Shown here: positions 24,891 through 34,449 of the stretch, one piece after another
Layout of the letters: each line of letters begins with the position of its first letter
Numbering within the stretch: position 1 is the first letter of the stretch
NCBI GenBank assembly: GCA_050084985.1
Contig: JBITNC010000001.1
Span: forward strand, 151,156,001-151,220,000
DNA: 64,000 bases
Reading direction: 5' to 3'
From: Nageia nagi
Lineage: Eukaryota > Pinophyta
Position numbers and translations under genes: made by a program
The notes under the pieces: generated by a model
What the model saw: only the letters and a program-made list of their open reading frames with translations
Database searches by the model: none
Told to the model about the DNA's origin: nothing

Positions 24891-25388
24891 TGTTGGAATG
24901 TATAATGCATTATTGTAAAGGTTTTGTAATAATATTCAATGTAAATTCATTAATACTTAAGGGTATCATTTGATACCTTAAGTATTTAAGTGAATATGAT
25001 AATGTAACTTATCCTACACTCCATGTTATGAGGATGTCCCTTAGGTAAAAGGAAGTGTATGTCATGCTTTTGTACATTAGGTAAAAGGGTGATCCAAAAA
25101 GGGATTTTGGGCTATAAATAGAAGGCTCCCTCTTTGGATCACACACCAATTTGTGGAGTAAATATATGCTATAGGATAGTGGTTAGGAGTTGAGTTTAGA
25201 AATATTGTAACAATTCATATTTGAGATTAAGTGAGATCTAATTAATGGATGTACTCCTAGTTGGAGGAACCACTTATATCTTGAGTTACCTTTGTGAGAT
25301 TGCTTTGTGAGTTTGTTAGATGTGAATTGTATGCTTACATATGATCTTCAAAGTTTAGAGTTGTTCATGTTAAAGTTCAATTCTCACA
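24891..25388 (+). repeat. Copia-2 3' LTR
   Basis: 498 nt, preceded by the purine tract AAAGGGGAG and followed by the target duplication GACAC. TATAAATA box at 25113-25120. Differs from the 5' LTR by about forty substitutions, a 3-nt insertion near 24990 and other small indels. Confidence 0.93.
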
Positions 25389-25393
25389 GACAC

Positions 25394-26750
25394 ATTCATA
25401 CACCCAATTCAAGTTTTATGGGCATATAGATAATGGAAGTTCAAATACTCCTCAAGATACCCTACACAACCAAGAAGGTCAATAATGCATGCATAATGAG
25501 TCATCCCATGTGTTGATTAATATGTGGTAATTTTTACATGCACTCGTGCATCAAAATCATAACTATAATTATGATGAATGATTTCTAAGACTATAAATCT
25601 ATCTTTGGAGAAGGTTGGTTCCTATTGGGATTAGATTGGGATTTTACAAAAGTAAAGGGTGTAGAAAACAAACTTGCAAGACTAAAAAAACTTAAAATGC
25701 TAGATTAGTGGGTGCAAATAAGCAAAAATAAATATTCAAACCATCATAGGCATCCATTATAGCAAAATCCAAGTTGTTCAAATAGTTTGATTTTGTAGCC
25801 ACCAAATAATGTATAACACTCCAAGTAGCAATAACCTACAAATGCTTTGTAGAAATAGATTAACTACTAATAATATCTCACAGTCCACAAAGTGCAAACA
25901 AACATATCACATAACTATTTAATACCAATGATAAATAAATCATAATTAAGAGATTAAGAAACAAGTTGAATTCTATTATCATTAACACAAGTACAAAATA
26001 AAGGCAATATCTACTATATCCAACCCTTTCTCCTTCAACATAAGTAATATTTATATTCTTCCTCTAGAAAATATCTTTTAACTAATTTCTAACAAATTTT
26101 GATAGATAAAAATATATGTAACTAACTATCTAGATATTTACAAAGTATCAAATTTGATTCTTTGATAAGATTTACAACTCGGATTCAAATGTGTTAACAT
26201 TGTTCAACTTATCCAAAACTTGAAGAATTGAATATGAGAGTTGAAATCATCTTCTTGGAATGAAAACATATTTTTCTAGGGTTTTAACAATATATACAAG
26301 TACTTGGATTTAGATGTACCCATTAGAGTCAAATACAAAAGTAAAATACATTATTTCAATAGAGTGCTCTAGATATGTTTTAATCTAGATGGTCGAAACA
26401 TGAATCTTCATGAATGAAATACTTCAGGTGGTTGATCTAACTATAACTCTTGATGACCTATGATTTAACCACCTTCGATGGGGCTAGAACTAGAGAAAAT
26501 ACATTGTTTGATTTTCCTACTATTCTTGTAGAATTTGGCCTGCTCTAATCTACTAGATCTTTTCCAAAATTAAAATATTCTGCAAAACATCATAAAATGG
26601 CTAAGTATAACACTGTAGTATTTTCTACCATTTTGGTGAAACAAAATTAAACACTATAGGAAATATCTAAAATTGACTAAGTATAAACATTATATCAAAT
26701 AGTAAAAGATGAAAATAGATCATACCCATACAAAACTCTTCTTATTTCTC
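25394..26750. other. AT-rich spacer, no gene recognised
   Basis: No sustained frame, no repeat array and no element ends were seen. It separates Copia-2 from the PPR pseudogene. Confidence 0.5.
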
Positions 26751-26754
26751 CAAA

Positions 26755-27345
26755 AATATGTATGAGTATACACCAGACATATTATGATAAGAGTCTCTCA
26801 TGTTGTTTAAATACTTGCATCCCTTATCTATTAGACTTGCATGGCTAAATGCAAGTAGAACACATACAAAATTTACCTTAGGCCTTATGTATTAGTCCAT
26901 ATTTTGCATACATGTTTGCATGTCTACCAAGGCATTCATAAGTATAGAATTGGATTGAAAATCATTTTCAACTACTTTTTTATGGATTTCCATACCTTCC
27001 TTTAGAGTTTCCATGGAAACATATGCTAGAAGAATGTTGGCAAAGGTTGTAGAGTTTACCTTTACAACTAACAATTGCATATGTTTAAAAGTTTGTAAAA
27101 CCATTTCAGATAACTATTTTCAACTACTCTTTGATGTATGTCTATACCTTCTTCTAGAGCTCCCATGGTACTTTTTGGAAAAGGCTAAAAAGTCTGGTTT
27201 TACTCCTGACAATTGCATTCCCTTAAATGGCATCATCATTGCATCCATGAATTGCATATTCTTCAATCATATGATATACATAAAATTGTGGATCTTCTTC
27301 ATGCATCTTATCAAACCATTATCTGATACTCCATTTTTTTATCCA
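26755..27345 (-). pseudogene. PPR protein pseudogene
   Basis: Read on the minus strand, pieces in order give MQLSGVKPD; then VNSTTFANILLAYVSMETLK, EGMEIHKKVVENDFQSNSIL and MNALVDM; then VNFVCVLLAFSHASLIDKGC and KYLNNMRDSY. These are the successive motifs of a plant PLS-type pentatricopeptide protein (VKPD, TFANVLxAC, GxxIHxxVVxxGF, NALVDMY, VTFxxVLxACSHAGLVDEG). Such proteins bind organellar RNA and are editing or processing factors. Stops and frame changes separate the pieces (for example TAG after MQNMD near 26892), and both ends are missing, so it is dead. No retrotransposition mark such as a poly-A tract was seen. Confidence 0.8.
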
Positions 27346-27814
27346 TGCATACATATGGTGAGTTAGTTCAAATTAATTCATATGTAAATAACATTGGGAT
27401 TAATCATAAAACCTCACATCCTCCACAAAATATCAAACATAGGTTCATACATCAATTTTTAAGTATCAACTTTAATGTGGAGCAATTTTAATGTATCAAT
27501 TTAATTATTTACCATGTTTGAGTATAATTGATCTTTTTAATGGTCCCATGTAGGCCCAAAGTGGAGGTATTCTTCCTAAATCCAACATTAGCCAATCTGG
27601 TAGATTTTACCCTAGATAGTTCATGACCAAGGATAAAAAAATAAAACTCTGTACAAATTATTTTGAGGCAAATAAAGGCCATCACAATGAAGGTGTTAAC
27701 TGGTCAAGTGTTTTTAGTGTGTTGGTTTTAAAAATTATTAATTGATTATATAAAAACTTAGGAAGGCTGCCATCAAAGTAAACACTTGATAAAATTATAA
27801 TAAATTGAAGTGTA

Positions 27815-28350
27815 GAGTGGAGAGATATGTGTGACAAAGAATACTATAAAAAATTACCCTAATAAGAAATTTGAGATGTTTAATTTATTGCAAAGGAAAG
27901 TTCAAACTCTCTCAGTGGGAGCTAAATATCTTATTATGTTTAGATTAGAAATTGTCAATGAAATATATCGATATCCAAGTGGTCTTAACTCATTTGATTC
28001 TATGTTGGAAGACTTCATACAAAATGGTCAAACATGAGTTCATGTAGCTACTTGGGATGCACATTTTTTTATTCTATTAGTGGAAGAGGATTTATACTAT
28101 GTAATTGATACCTATGGGTATTATTTCCAAGATGATAGTCTAAAATATTTTATACTAAAATTTAGCATGAAAAGAGAATTGTACCAAAATGAAAAACTAA
28201 AATCCATAGGAAAGCAAGCTTGTAAAGAATACTTCACAAAAATTTTGACTATAGAATGAATGAATGAAGTGTACCGAAACTTGGCCCAAGGTCAAATTCT
28301 ATCCACACACATGATGAACCAACTGTAGTTTTCACTCAAATTGATATTAT
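27815..28350 (+). pseudogene. Probable NT-C2 (EEIG1/EHBP1-like) plant protein pseudogene
   Basis: One frame reads EWRDMCDKEYYKKL, shifts by one base, then continues as FEMFNLLQRKVQTLSVGAKY, NSFDSMLEDF, TWDAHFFILLVEEDLYYVID and GKQACKEYFTKIL. I recognise the C-terminal half of plant proteins with an N-terminal NT-type C2 domain (pattern WNDHFFVLKVE.DAYYIIDTLGE, then GKEACKEYI). Their biochemical role is poorly known. In-frame TGA codons follow NGQT (28035) and the ILTIE segment (about 28258), and a TAG lies near 28326, so it is not functional. The NT-C2 domain itself is not seen upstream. The call rests on memory of the family and could be wrong; the coding character is clear. Confidence 0.55.
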
Positions 28351-28689
28351 ATGATGGACCAGATAGTGAAGAAAACATTGAATGCACAAAAAACCCATCC
28401 AAAAGAGTAAAACACACCCATATAACTCCCTATAGGCTAAAGGTAAAAGAAATAGACAAGTGGTTAAAAGATCAAAATAGTGTTGCAAAGAATAAGAAGG
28501 ATAAACATTTATAATATAATACACTTTTATGTATGTATATATATGTCTTTTAGTAACCTGAAACTATCTAAGTAGACTTGTATAAAGATTTTGTATAAAT
28601 TATTCTATATAAATATTATGTTCTTTGGGATGTAATAGAAGTTTGTTAGCATCAGTTGTACATTACCATTGTTCATTGGCTTTAGGATC

Positions 28690-28825
28690 ATAGTTGTTAG
28701 CATCATCTTCATATATTGGATTGATTTGGCATCATAGTTATTAGGTGTTTTAGGATCATTCATGAAATGGAGGAATAGAGGTGTTAGCATTATCTTTGTA
28801 TATTGGATTGATTTGGCTTCATGAA
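28690..28825 (+). repeat. Short imperfect direct repeat, 87 nt apart
   Basis: GTTAGCATCATCTTCATATA with the following TTGGATTGATTTGGCATCAT (from 28695) returns from 28782 with four changes. Non-coding. Confidence 0.6.
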
Positions 28826-29006
28826 TTGTATAATCATTTTAGTGGGTAAGTGAAATTTTGAGAAAAATTTACATTTCTTGTTGTAAGCAAGTTTTGAGCA
28901 AATTTTCGATTTCTTGTATTTTGTTCAAAACTTACTTATAGCAAGAAATGCAATTTTTTTGTAACACCAACACTTATAATCAAAATTCGTATAACTAATA
29001 ATGAAT

Positions 29007-29585
29007 AATCAAATTGTGTATAACCCAAACTTGAAATTCTTCAGGCATATAGAGAGTTAATCAAATTATATATAACCCAAAATTAGAATATATTGGTGCA
29101 TATAGGGGTTAATCAAATTGTGTATAACCCAAACTTGGAATTTCTTGCTGCATATAGATGGTTAATCGAACTACGTATAACCCAAACTTGGAAATTCATA
29201 TAAAGGATTAATCAAACTATGTATAAGCCAAACTTGGAAATTCATATAGAGGGTTAATTGAATTGTGTATAACCCAAACTTAGAAAATTTGATCAATATA
29301 TATAGGGTTAATCAAATTGCATATAACCCAAACTTGGAAAATTTGATGAACATATAAAGGGTTAATCAAACAATGTATAACCCAAACTTGGAAATTTTGA
29401 CAAACATATAGAGAGTTAATCAAACTGTGTATAATCCAATCTTGGAAATTCTTCATGCATATAAAGGGTTAATTGAACTATGTATAACCCAAAATTGGAA
29501 ATTCTTAAGGGTTAATCAAACTACGTATAACCCAAACTTGGTTAATCAAACATATAAAGGGTTAATCGAACATATAAAGCATCAA
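29007..29585 (+). repeat. 43-54-nt tandem array, about eleven units (TTAATCAAAC / TATAACCCAAAC)
   Basis: Each unit contains TTAATCAAACTGTGTATAAC then CCAAACTTGGAAATT and a variable tail ending CATATAGAGGG. Unit length varies because the tail varies. The core is the complement of the TTCGATTAA motif found around Copia-1. It looks like a satellite-like or element-derived array; no coding capacity. Confidence 0.85.
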
Positions 29586-29589
29586 GTTT

Positions 29590-30600
29590 TATTAACATAT
29601 TATTTACATAATCTTTCACTTCATCTAAATTCCTAACATGGTCAAGAAGGTTAACCATACATGTTTTATTCCATTATGTGTGTAAATATTTAATTCATGG
29701 ATGTGAAGAATTGATTACCCTCCTTAACTAGATCTATGTGGATACACAAGCATATAATACACTAACTAATGTATCATCATTTGCACTAATGCCCAAATAT
29801 TTCATTTGTTCAAACACTTTAATGATTTCCTTGCTACAACCATTCCTTGAATATTCTACAATCATTGCATCCCATCAAATTATTTATGCATCTTTTAAAA
29901 AAATGACTTATATTTTATATGTTTGTAAATTTTATAAACATGTATATCAAGGTTTTTATCACCATTGCATGTAAAAGAAACCCACATATAGTTAATTTTC
30001 CATGAATTTCCATGCCTCATTTTAAAGTTGCATTTTGTCAATTAATATGATGCACATTTGAAAAAATAGTATGTTCGACATTGGTATACAATAATCACAT
30101 TGATGCACATGTAACATATTATACATAAGAAATATTGCTTACAATGACTATTATAAGAAATAGTAAAATATTATACGTAACATATTCAAAATACAACACA
30201 TTCAAAATGTAGCATATTCAAAATGCTACAAATCAAAAACCAATACACCATCTCATAAAATTTAATGATAACAAGATATGCCATTGTTGGTTAGGTTGTA
30301 AAAATAATATTATACATTAATATGTAAATTTAGAATGTATCCACAACATTCGAAGATATAATGGATGTATCCAAAATCCGTCAAGATACATAGTTAATGT
30401 ATCCACAACATTTAAAGATATATATTAATACAAATATCCAAATGCATACAAAATCTACATAAATGTATCAAAAATTCATGTTCCTTAATAACCACTTCAT
30501 CCAACATTTTCTTATCAATCCTGCACATCATAAGCATTGTTAAGGTCATTTAAAATAGATAACTTTTATAACACATAGAATTAATTGAATAAAATCTATC
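29590..30600. other. AT-rich spacer with short dispersed repeats
   Basis: No gene. Short near-repeats such as CATATTCAAAATACAACACA (30180-30230) and GTATCCACAACATT (30335-30420) occur. It ends where the telomere-like motifs of the Penelope-like element begin. Confidence 0.5.
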
Positions 30601-30608
30601 ATTTAAAA

Positions 30609-30700
30609 TAGGATTAGGGTTTTAGGATTAAGGTTTTAGGGTTTTAGGATTAGGGTTTAAAAAAAATTTAAGGTTTAAAGAAATTTTAAGGTTTAAAAAA
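30609..30700 (+). repeat. Short telomere-like array (TTAGGG / TTTTAGGG mix)
   Basis: Units such as GGATTAGGGTTTTAGG and GGGTTTTAGGATTAGGGTTT, degrading into AAGGTTTAAAG. It lies left of terminal unit 1 just as the larger array at 31150-31680 lies left of terminal unit 2. Confidence 0.65.
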
Positions 30701-30819
30701 ATTTGTAGATATCAGTAGCAGCATTAGAGAGACATCTTAGAAAAAGGAGAACACATCATCATCTAAACCAAAAAAGCTTAATTATTTCAAAGGAAAAACT
30801 ACAAGCTTATTCAGAATCT

Positions 30820-30867
30820 CTTATCTAAAACATGTTTCGAGCTAGAAGCTCTCTTCAGTTGGACTAT
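30820..30867 (-). ncRNA. Hammerhead ribozyme-like fold 1 (type I, minimal stem III)
   Basis: Minus-strand order: stem I strand AGUCCAA; core CUGAAGA (fits CUGANGA); stem II GAGC with loop UUCUA and GCUC; core GAAA; a tiny stem III A-CAUG-U; position 17 U; then stem I strand UUAGAU. The full conserved core is present. Stem I has one C-A mismatch, one transition from a pair. Very short stem III is characteristic of the ribozymes in Penelope-like elements. With U rather than C at the cleavage position, and the mismatch, present activity may be low. Confidence 0.72.
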
Positions 30868-31149
30868 GAGAGACGAAGGATAGTGATCTCCATCCGAGTA
30901 TAAATAAGCTCAACTCCACCAAAAATCTCAAATTAGGGTTTTCTAAAAATAGAAAGTACCCTTAAATGAGTTACAATAAGTAGGTGGAGGAGCATTTAAG
31001 TATATGGTTTTAATTAATTAAAGCATTAAAAATTTAATACTTTAATTTAATTAAAATCAATTAATTAAAAATTTGGAAAAAATAAATTTAACCAAATTAA
31101 TAATTAATTTTTGAAGGTTAAGAAAAATTGGCGTAAAAACTTTAAGAGT

Positions 31150-31680
31150 TCAGGTTTAGGGTTTTAGGATTAGGGTTTTAGGGTTTTAGGATTAGGGTTT
31201 TAGCATTAGGGTTTTAGGATTAGGGTTTTTAAAAATTTTAGGGTTTTAAAAATTTTAGGGTTTTAAACATTTTGGGTTTTAAAAATTTTTAGGGTTTTAA
31301 AAATTTTTGGGTTTTAAAATTTTTGGGTTTTAAAAATTTAGGGTTTTAAAAATTTTAGGGTTTTAAAAATTTTGGGGTTTAAAAATTTTAGGGTTTTAAA
31401 AATTTTGGGTTTCAAAAATTTTGGGGTTTAAAAATTTGAGGGTTTTAAAAATTTGTGGGTTTTAAAAATTTTAGGTTTTAAAAATTTTAGGGTTTTAAAA
31501 ATTTTGGGTTTTAAAAATTTTAGGGTTTTAAAAATTTTAGGGTTATAAAAATTTTGGGTTTTAAAAATTTTAGGGTTTTAAAAATTTTAGGGTTTTAAAA
31601 ATTTTGGGTTTTAAAAATTTTAGGGTTTTAAAAATTTTGGGTTTTAAAAATTTTAGGGTTTTAAAAATTTTAAGATATCA
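31150..31680 (+). repeat. Telomere-like array, TTTAGGG embedded in 17-nt units
   Basis: It begins with closely spaced GGTTTAGGGTTTTAGG and GGATTAGGGTTTTAGC motifs, then becomes a 17-nt unit GGGTTTTAAAAATTTTA repeated some two dozen times. By my count the plant telomere heptamer TTTAGGG occurs about fifteen times. On the plus strand the G-rich strand reads toward the antisense of the Penelope-like reverse transcriptase. It could be a degenerate telomeric tract or an expanded element tail. Confidence 0.75.
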
Positions 31681-31771
31681 TGGGCAGCATCAGAAGATAG
31701 ACACATAGAAAGAATTTGAGAGTTTCATAGAGCAAACAGGTCTTCCATTAAAGAAAAGAAGATTACAATAT

Positions 31772-31834
31772 TTTTCTTAAGCTTGCTCAAAACATGTTTT
31801 GTGGCTATACCACTCATCAGTTGAGCTAAGAAAA
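31772..31834 (-). ncRNA. Hammerhead ribozyme-like fold 2 (type I, minimal stem III)
   Basis: Same architecture as fold 1: stem I GCUCAA paired with UUGAGC, core CUGAUGA, stem II GUGG with loop UAUAG and CCAC, then AAAA where GAAA is expected, the same A-CAUG-U stem III, and U at the cleavage position. Beyond stem I a further pairing UUUUCUUA with UAAGAAAA leaves a five-base bulge, resembling the internal loop that contacts loop II in natural hammerheads. The G12-to-A change should abolish catalysis. Stem II differs from fold 1 by paired changes at two positions (A-U to U-A, C-G to G-C). Confidence 0.72.
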
Positions 31835-32149
31835 GCTTATTTGATACATGAAACTCGTATAATAAGATAATAAGTAGAAAAACTCAATCCTCAACTTGAA
31901 ACCCTAATTAGGGTTTGTTGGAAAAGAGGAGAGTTATTAATGCCTAATTAACTAGTTAATTAATTAATTTAGTTAATCATAAATGATTAACCAAACTAAT
32001 TAAGTAGCTCATAAATTTTTCAAAAATTTAATACCTTAAGTTAATAAAAATAAAAAAATTTAAACATTGACCTATGTAAGCAATGAAATAGCCAAAGACT
32101 AATTTGATTACTTACTTAACTAATTAATTAGCTATCTAGAAGTGAATCT

Positions 32150-33722
32150 ACTCCTCATCAGAAAAGTGTCAAGTTTCCTTGAATTATGCTAATAGGTACA
32201 TGGTCACAGAAAATGCTACAGTGCAATAACTTGCTGGCAGAGCCAAAAAAGTTTAGGGTTTAGGGTGCCCCCTAGGTTCAAACTTTTGGTAAAAGAACTG
32301 AAATCAAGCTTAAAAACTAAGGGGGTCCTCTTACTCTTCTGAACTAGTAAATGAATCTGGTTGAGTAGCATTGATCTATCTGAGAGAGAAACCTAATTGA
32401 AATAGAGAAGTAAGAACTTCCTAGGGTATCCTCTTGTCCAAAGTATCTGATAAAAAGAAGTACAAAGCCTTAAGAAACCTACAGTGTCTGATTCTCTAAG
32501 AAGATACCTCTTCAGTTCATTGATCATAAAAGCCTTATTCTAGGGTACAAGATGCCATGAGCTATATGGAATATACTAATAAGCATTTAGTGATTTCTAA
32601 AAATAGCTAAAAGATAGTCAGCCAGTAACATTAAAGTTGGCTCCTTTAAAGAAATAAATATCTAGAATGTGAACTGAAGAAGAGGAAACAATAGGAGTAA
32701 TGATAATTTTAGGATAGAAAATCTGATAGACTAAAAATAAAAGATGCAAAGCCTCTTTAGAACTTGACCAGATCTTGAAAGCATCATCAATATATCTTCT
32801 GTAGTAAATCATACAAGAAGTTTCATATACTTATGGAAGTTGGTTCTCCAAGTGGCACAAGAACAAACATGCATACACAATTGTAAAGTTACTCTCCATG
32901 GTAGTGCCCCTGATTTGCTTATAGAAGGTTCCATCAAACTCAAGAAAATGGTGAGTGAGAACTAGTTCAGCAAGATTTGAGATAAGATCAATCAACATAG
33001 GGTCAAGGGCATGAATGGAGACAAAATTTGTAACCATAGATTTAAGGGCAGAAAGATTAGCAAGGATGGGAATGCTAGGGTAAAGAGACTCCACATCGAA
33101 GGTAAAAAGATAACAATCATGTGGGAGATCAATCTCATTAATATCCCTAAGCAAGGTGATAGAGTTAGGAAGATGGTGTTTTTGCTCAAGAAGAATGGGA
33201 AGAAAAAGGCAATGGGGGAATTTGGAGATAGGCTCAAGCATATAACCTGAATAAGAACAAATAGGTCTACCGATAAGAATAGGTATATGCAACTTAGGAA
33301 GTAGGTAGAAAGCATAAGCCTGAGTTTTAGTAGTAGGATATTTTAATAAAAAGTTTTTAACAGGTTTAAGAAAGGAAAAAGTTTTAATAAAAAAAGTGAG
33401 CTTACTCCAAATAAGACTCCAAGGTACATCAGAGACTTGAAGATAAATTGTAGGATTAGATAATTATCTGCATCCTTCTTGCTGGTACCATAGAACATCC
33501 AAAATAATAGTACCTAGGTTCTTATCAGTAGGTTTGATAATTATAGAATCATTATTCTTAAGATTCTTTAATACCTTCTGCAATCACAAAGGGAGAGGGG
33601 GTTGAAGAGTGAAAGAGCAACAATTAATCTATTTCAGCAGAATCCATTCGCACTCTTGGATGATAGCCTCCAAGGGGAGATTAGGTTTAGGAGGATGCCA
33701 AAAAGGGTTGGAGGTCCTTTTC
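32150..33722 (-). pseudogene. Penelope-like reverse transcriptase remains
   Basis: Minus-strand pieces in order: IIIKPTDKNLGTIILD (about 33515-33570); AYAFYLLPKLH and GRPICSYSGYMLEPISKF (33330-33210); LFTFDVESLYPSIP (about 33090); FLEFDGTFYKQIRGTTM; YYRRYIDDAFKIWSSSKEAL (about 32790); VHILDIYFFKG; YIPYSSWHLVP and GFLRLCTSFY then RGYP. This is the order of Penelope-like reverse transcriptase: the KPADKG-like N-terminal block, FYLLPKIHK / RPI, catalytic D in FDVESLY, the FNGxxYxQxxGTxMG block, catalytic DD in RYIDD, and the C-terminal SxHP / RGYP region. Stops and one frame change break it; GTTME replaces the usual GTxMG. The N-terminus is lost at the Copia-3 border and no GIY-YIG domain is visible after it. 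It is clearly distinct from LTR and LINE reverse transcriptases. Confidence 0.85.
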
Positions 33723-33787
33723 AAGATCTAGTTTGAAACTCACTACATATTTGTGAAGTAAGAAAGATCTAGTTTGAAACTCACTAC
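33723..33787 (-). repeat. 41-nt duplication at the broken 3' end of Copia-3
   Basis: AAGATCTAGTTTGAAACTCA followed by CTAC occurs at 33723-33746 and again at 33764-33787, the first copy touching the junction with the Penelope-like element. Copia-1 and Copia-2 have this segment once. It is a footprint of the rearrangement that removed the 3' LTR, for example template switching or repair. Confidence 0.7.
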
Positions 33788-34099
33788 TTTGTCAAATACA
33801 ATCGTTAACCATAACCGATTTTAATGTACATGAAGTAGTCATCCAATTGGAACTCATGAAGAGTCTCCAAGAGCTTGCATACCTAAGGTAAGTAAACTAC
33901 AATATTAAAAAAACCTACAAGTCATAAGCAGATCAAATAATAAGATCAATTAGATGCATCATATTCATATCAACAAGGATATATGAATCCCACAAATGCC
34001 ATCATGAACTGATCAATGGTGCATTATAAGTCATCATGAAGATGCCATGCCAAAAAGTTATAATCACCTACTGTATATAAAACATGTGTTAATTAGCAT

Positions 34100-34370
34100 T
34101 ACAAAATAGAGCATGCACATATGAGTTCCTCACATATGGATAACTGAACAATGCCAAAGAACACATAAGAGTTCCTCACATATGGATAACTGAATAGTGT
34201 TAGATTGACCAAAAAATAGAGTATGCACATACAAGTTCCTCACATATGGATAACTAAATAGTGCTAAAATACACATAAGAGTTTCTCACACATGGATAAC
34301 TAAATAGTGCAAGATTGGCCAATTTATATAACAAGTTCTTCACATACAGCGAACTTACCATGAAGGTGTA
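34100..34370 (-). repeat. Copia-3 version of the post-pol inverted-repeat array
   Basis: Four units begin near 34116, 34163, 34226 and 34270 (plus strand CACATATGAGTTCCTCACAT then ATGGATAACTGAA), and a fifth, near 34332, is of the Copia-1 type. Each contains an inverted repeat (CATATGAG facing CTCACATATG). It sits between the pol end and the 3' untranslated region, as in the other copies. Confidence 0.75.
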
Positions 34371-34449
34371 TAACAAAATCAATACTATATAGCACAAAAT
34401 CCTCCTAGGGGTGAAGTTATCATCACAAACATGAATTCAACATAAGAAT

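Larger units (their letters stand above)
16626..25388 (+). mobile_element. Copia-2: complete but old Ty1/Copia retrotransposon
   Basis: About 8.76 kb with LTRs 16626-17117 (492 nt) and 24891-25388 (498 nt), both beginning TGTTGG and ending TCTCACA, and a target duplication GACAC at 16621-16625 and 25389-25393. The primer binding site TGGTATCAGAGC is at 17120-17131 and the purine tract AAAGGGGAG at 24882-24890. The LTRs differ at roughly 8 percent of positions by my rough count plus small indels, so it is several times older than Copia-1. Layout is as in Copia-1: 3 kb leader, gag-pol, inverted-repeat array. It belongs to the same subfamily as Copia-3 by LTR sequence. Confidence 0.93.
30690..32130 (-). 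repeat. Two diverged direct terminal units of the PLE (candidate pseudo-LTRs)
   Basis: Unit 1 (about 30690-31140) and unit 2 (about 31668-32130) share in the same order GATATCA with GCAGCAT, the hammerhead region with ACATGTTT, an ACTC-AC stretch followed by TTAGGGTTT, and a final AATTAATTAA-type AT-rich part. Similarity is patchy outside the ribozyme. Tandem or flanking pseudo-LTRs are the usual form of Penelope-like termini. Confidence 0.55.
30600..33722 (-). mobile_element. Penelope-like retroelement (PLE) with two terminal units
   Basis: On the minus strand the order is reverse transcriptase remains (33722 to about 32150), an AT-rich spacer, hammerhead fold 2 (31834-31772), a CCCTAAAA-type array (31680-31150), an AT-rich spacer, hammerhead fold 1 (30867-30820), and a short second CCCTAA-type array (about 30700-30609). 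The two terminal units are diverged direct repeats, as PLE pseudo-LTRs are. The 5' side is cut off at the junction with Copia-3. I found no GIY-YIG endonuclease, but the space where it would lie is short and decayed. Hammerhead ribozymes in PLE termini and endonuclease-less PLEs beside telomeric repeats are both known from other eukaryotes. Confidence 0.8.

Noticed and set aside
29007-29585. Direct repeats with variable tails, CRISPR-like at first sight
   Set aside because: The variable part is a decaying piece of the same repeat, unit length drifts, and the context is a plant genome.
32125-32175. A third CUGAUGA on the minus strand followed by a possible stem GGAGU / ACUUC
   Set aside because: No GAAA follows the stem and stem I has no partner, so the hammerhead core is not met; could be a destroyed third copy but not supportable.
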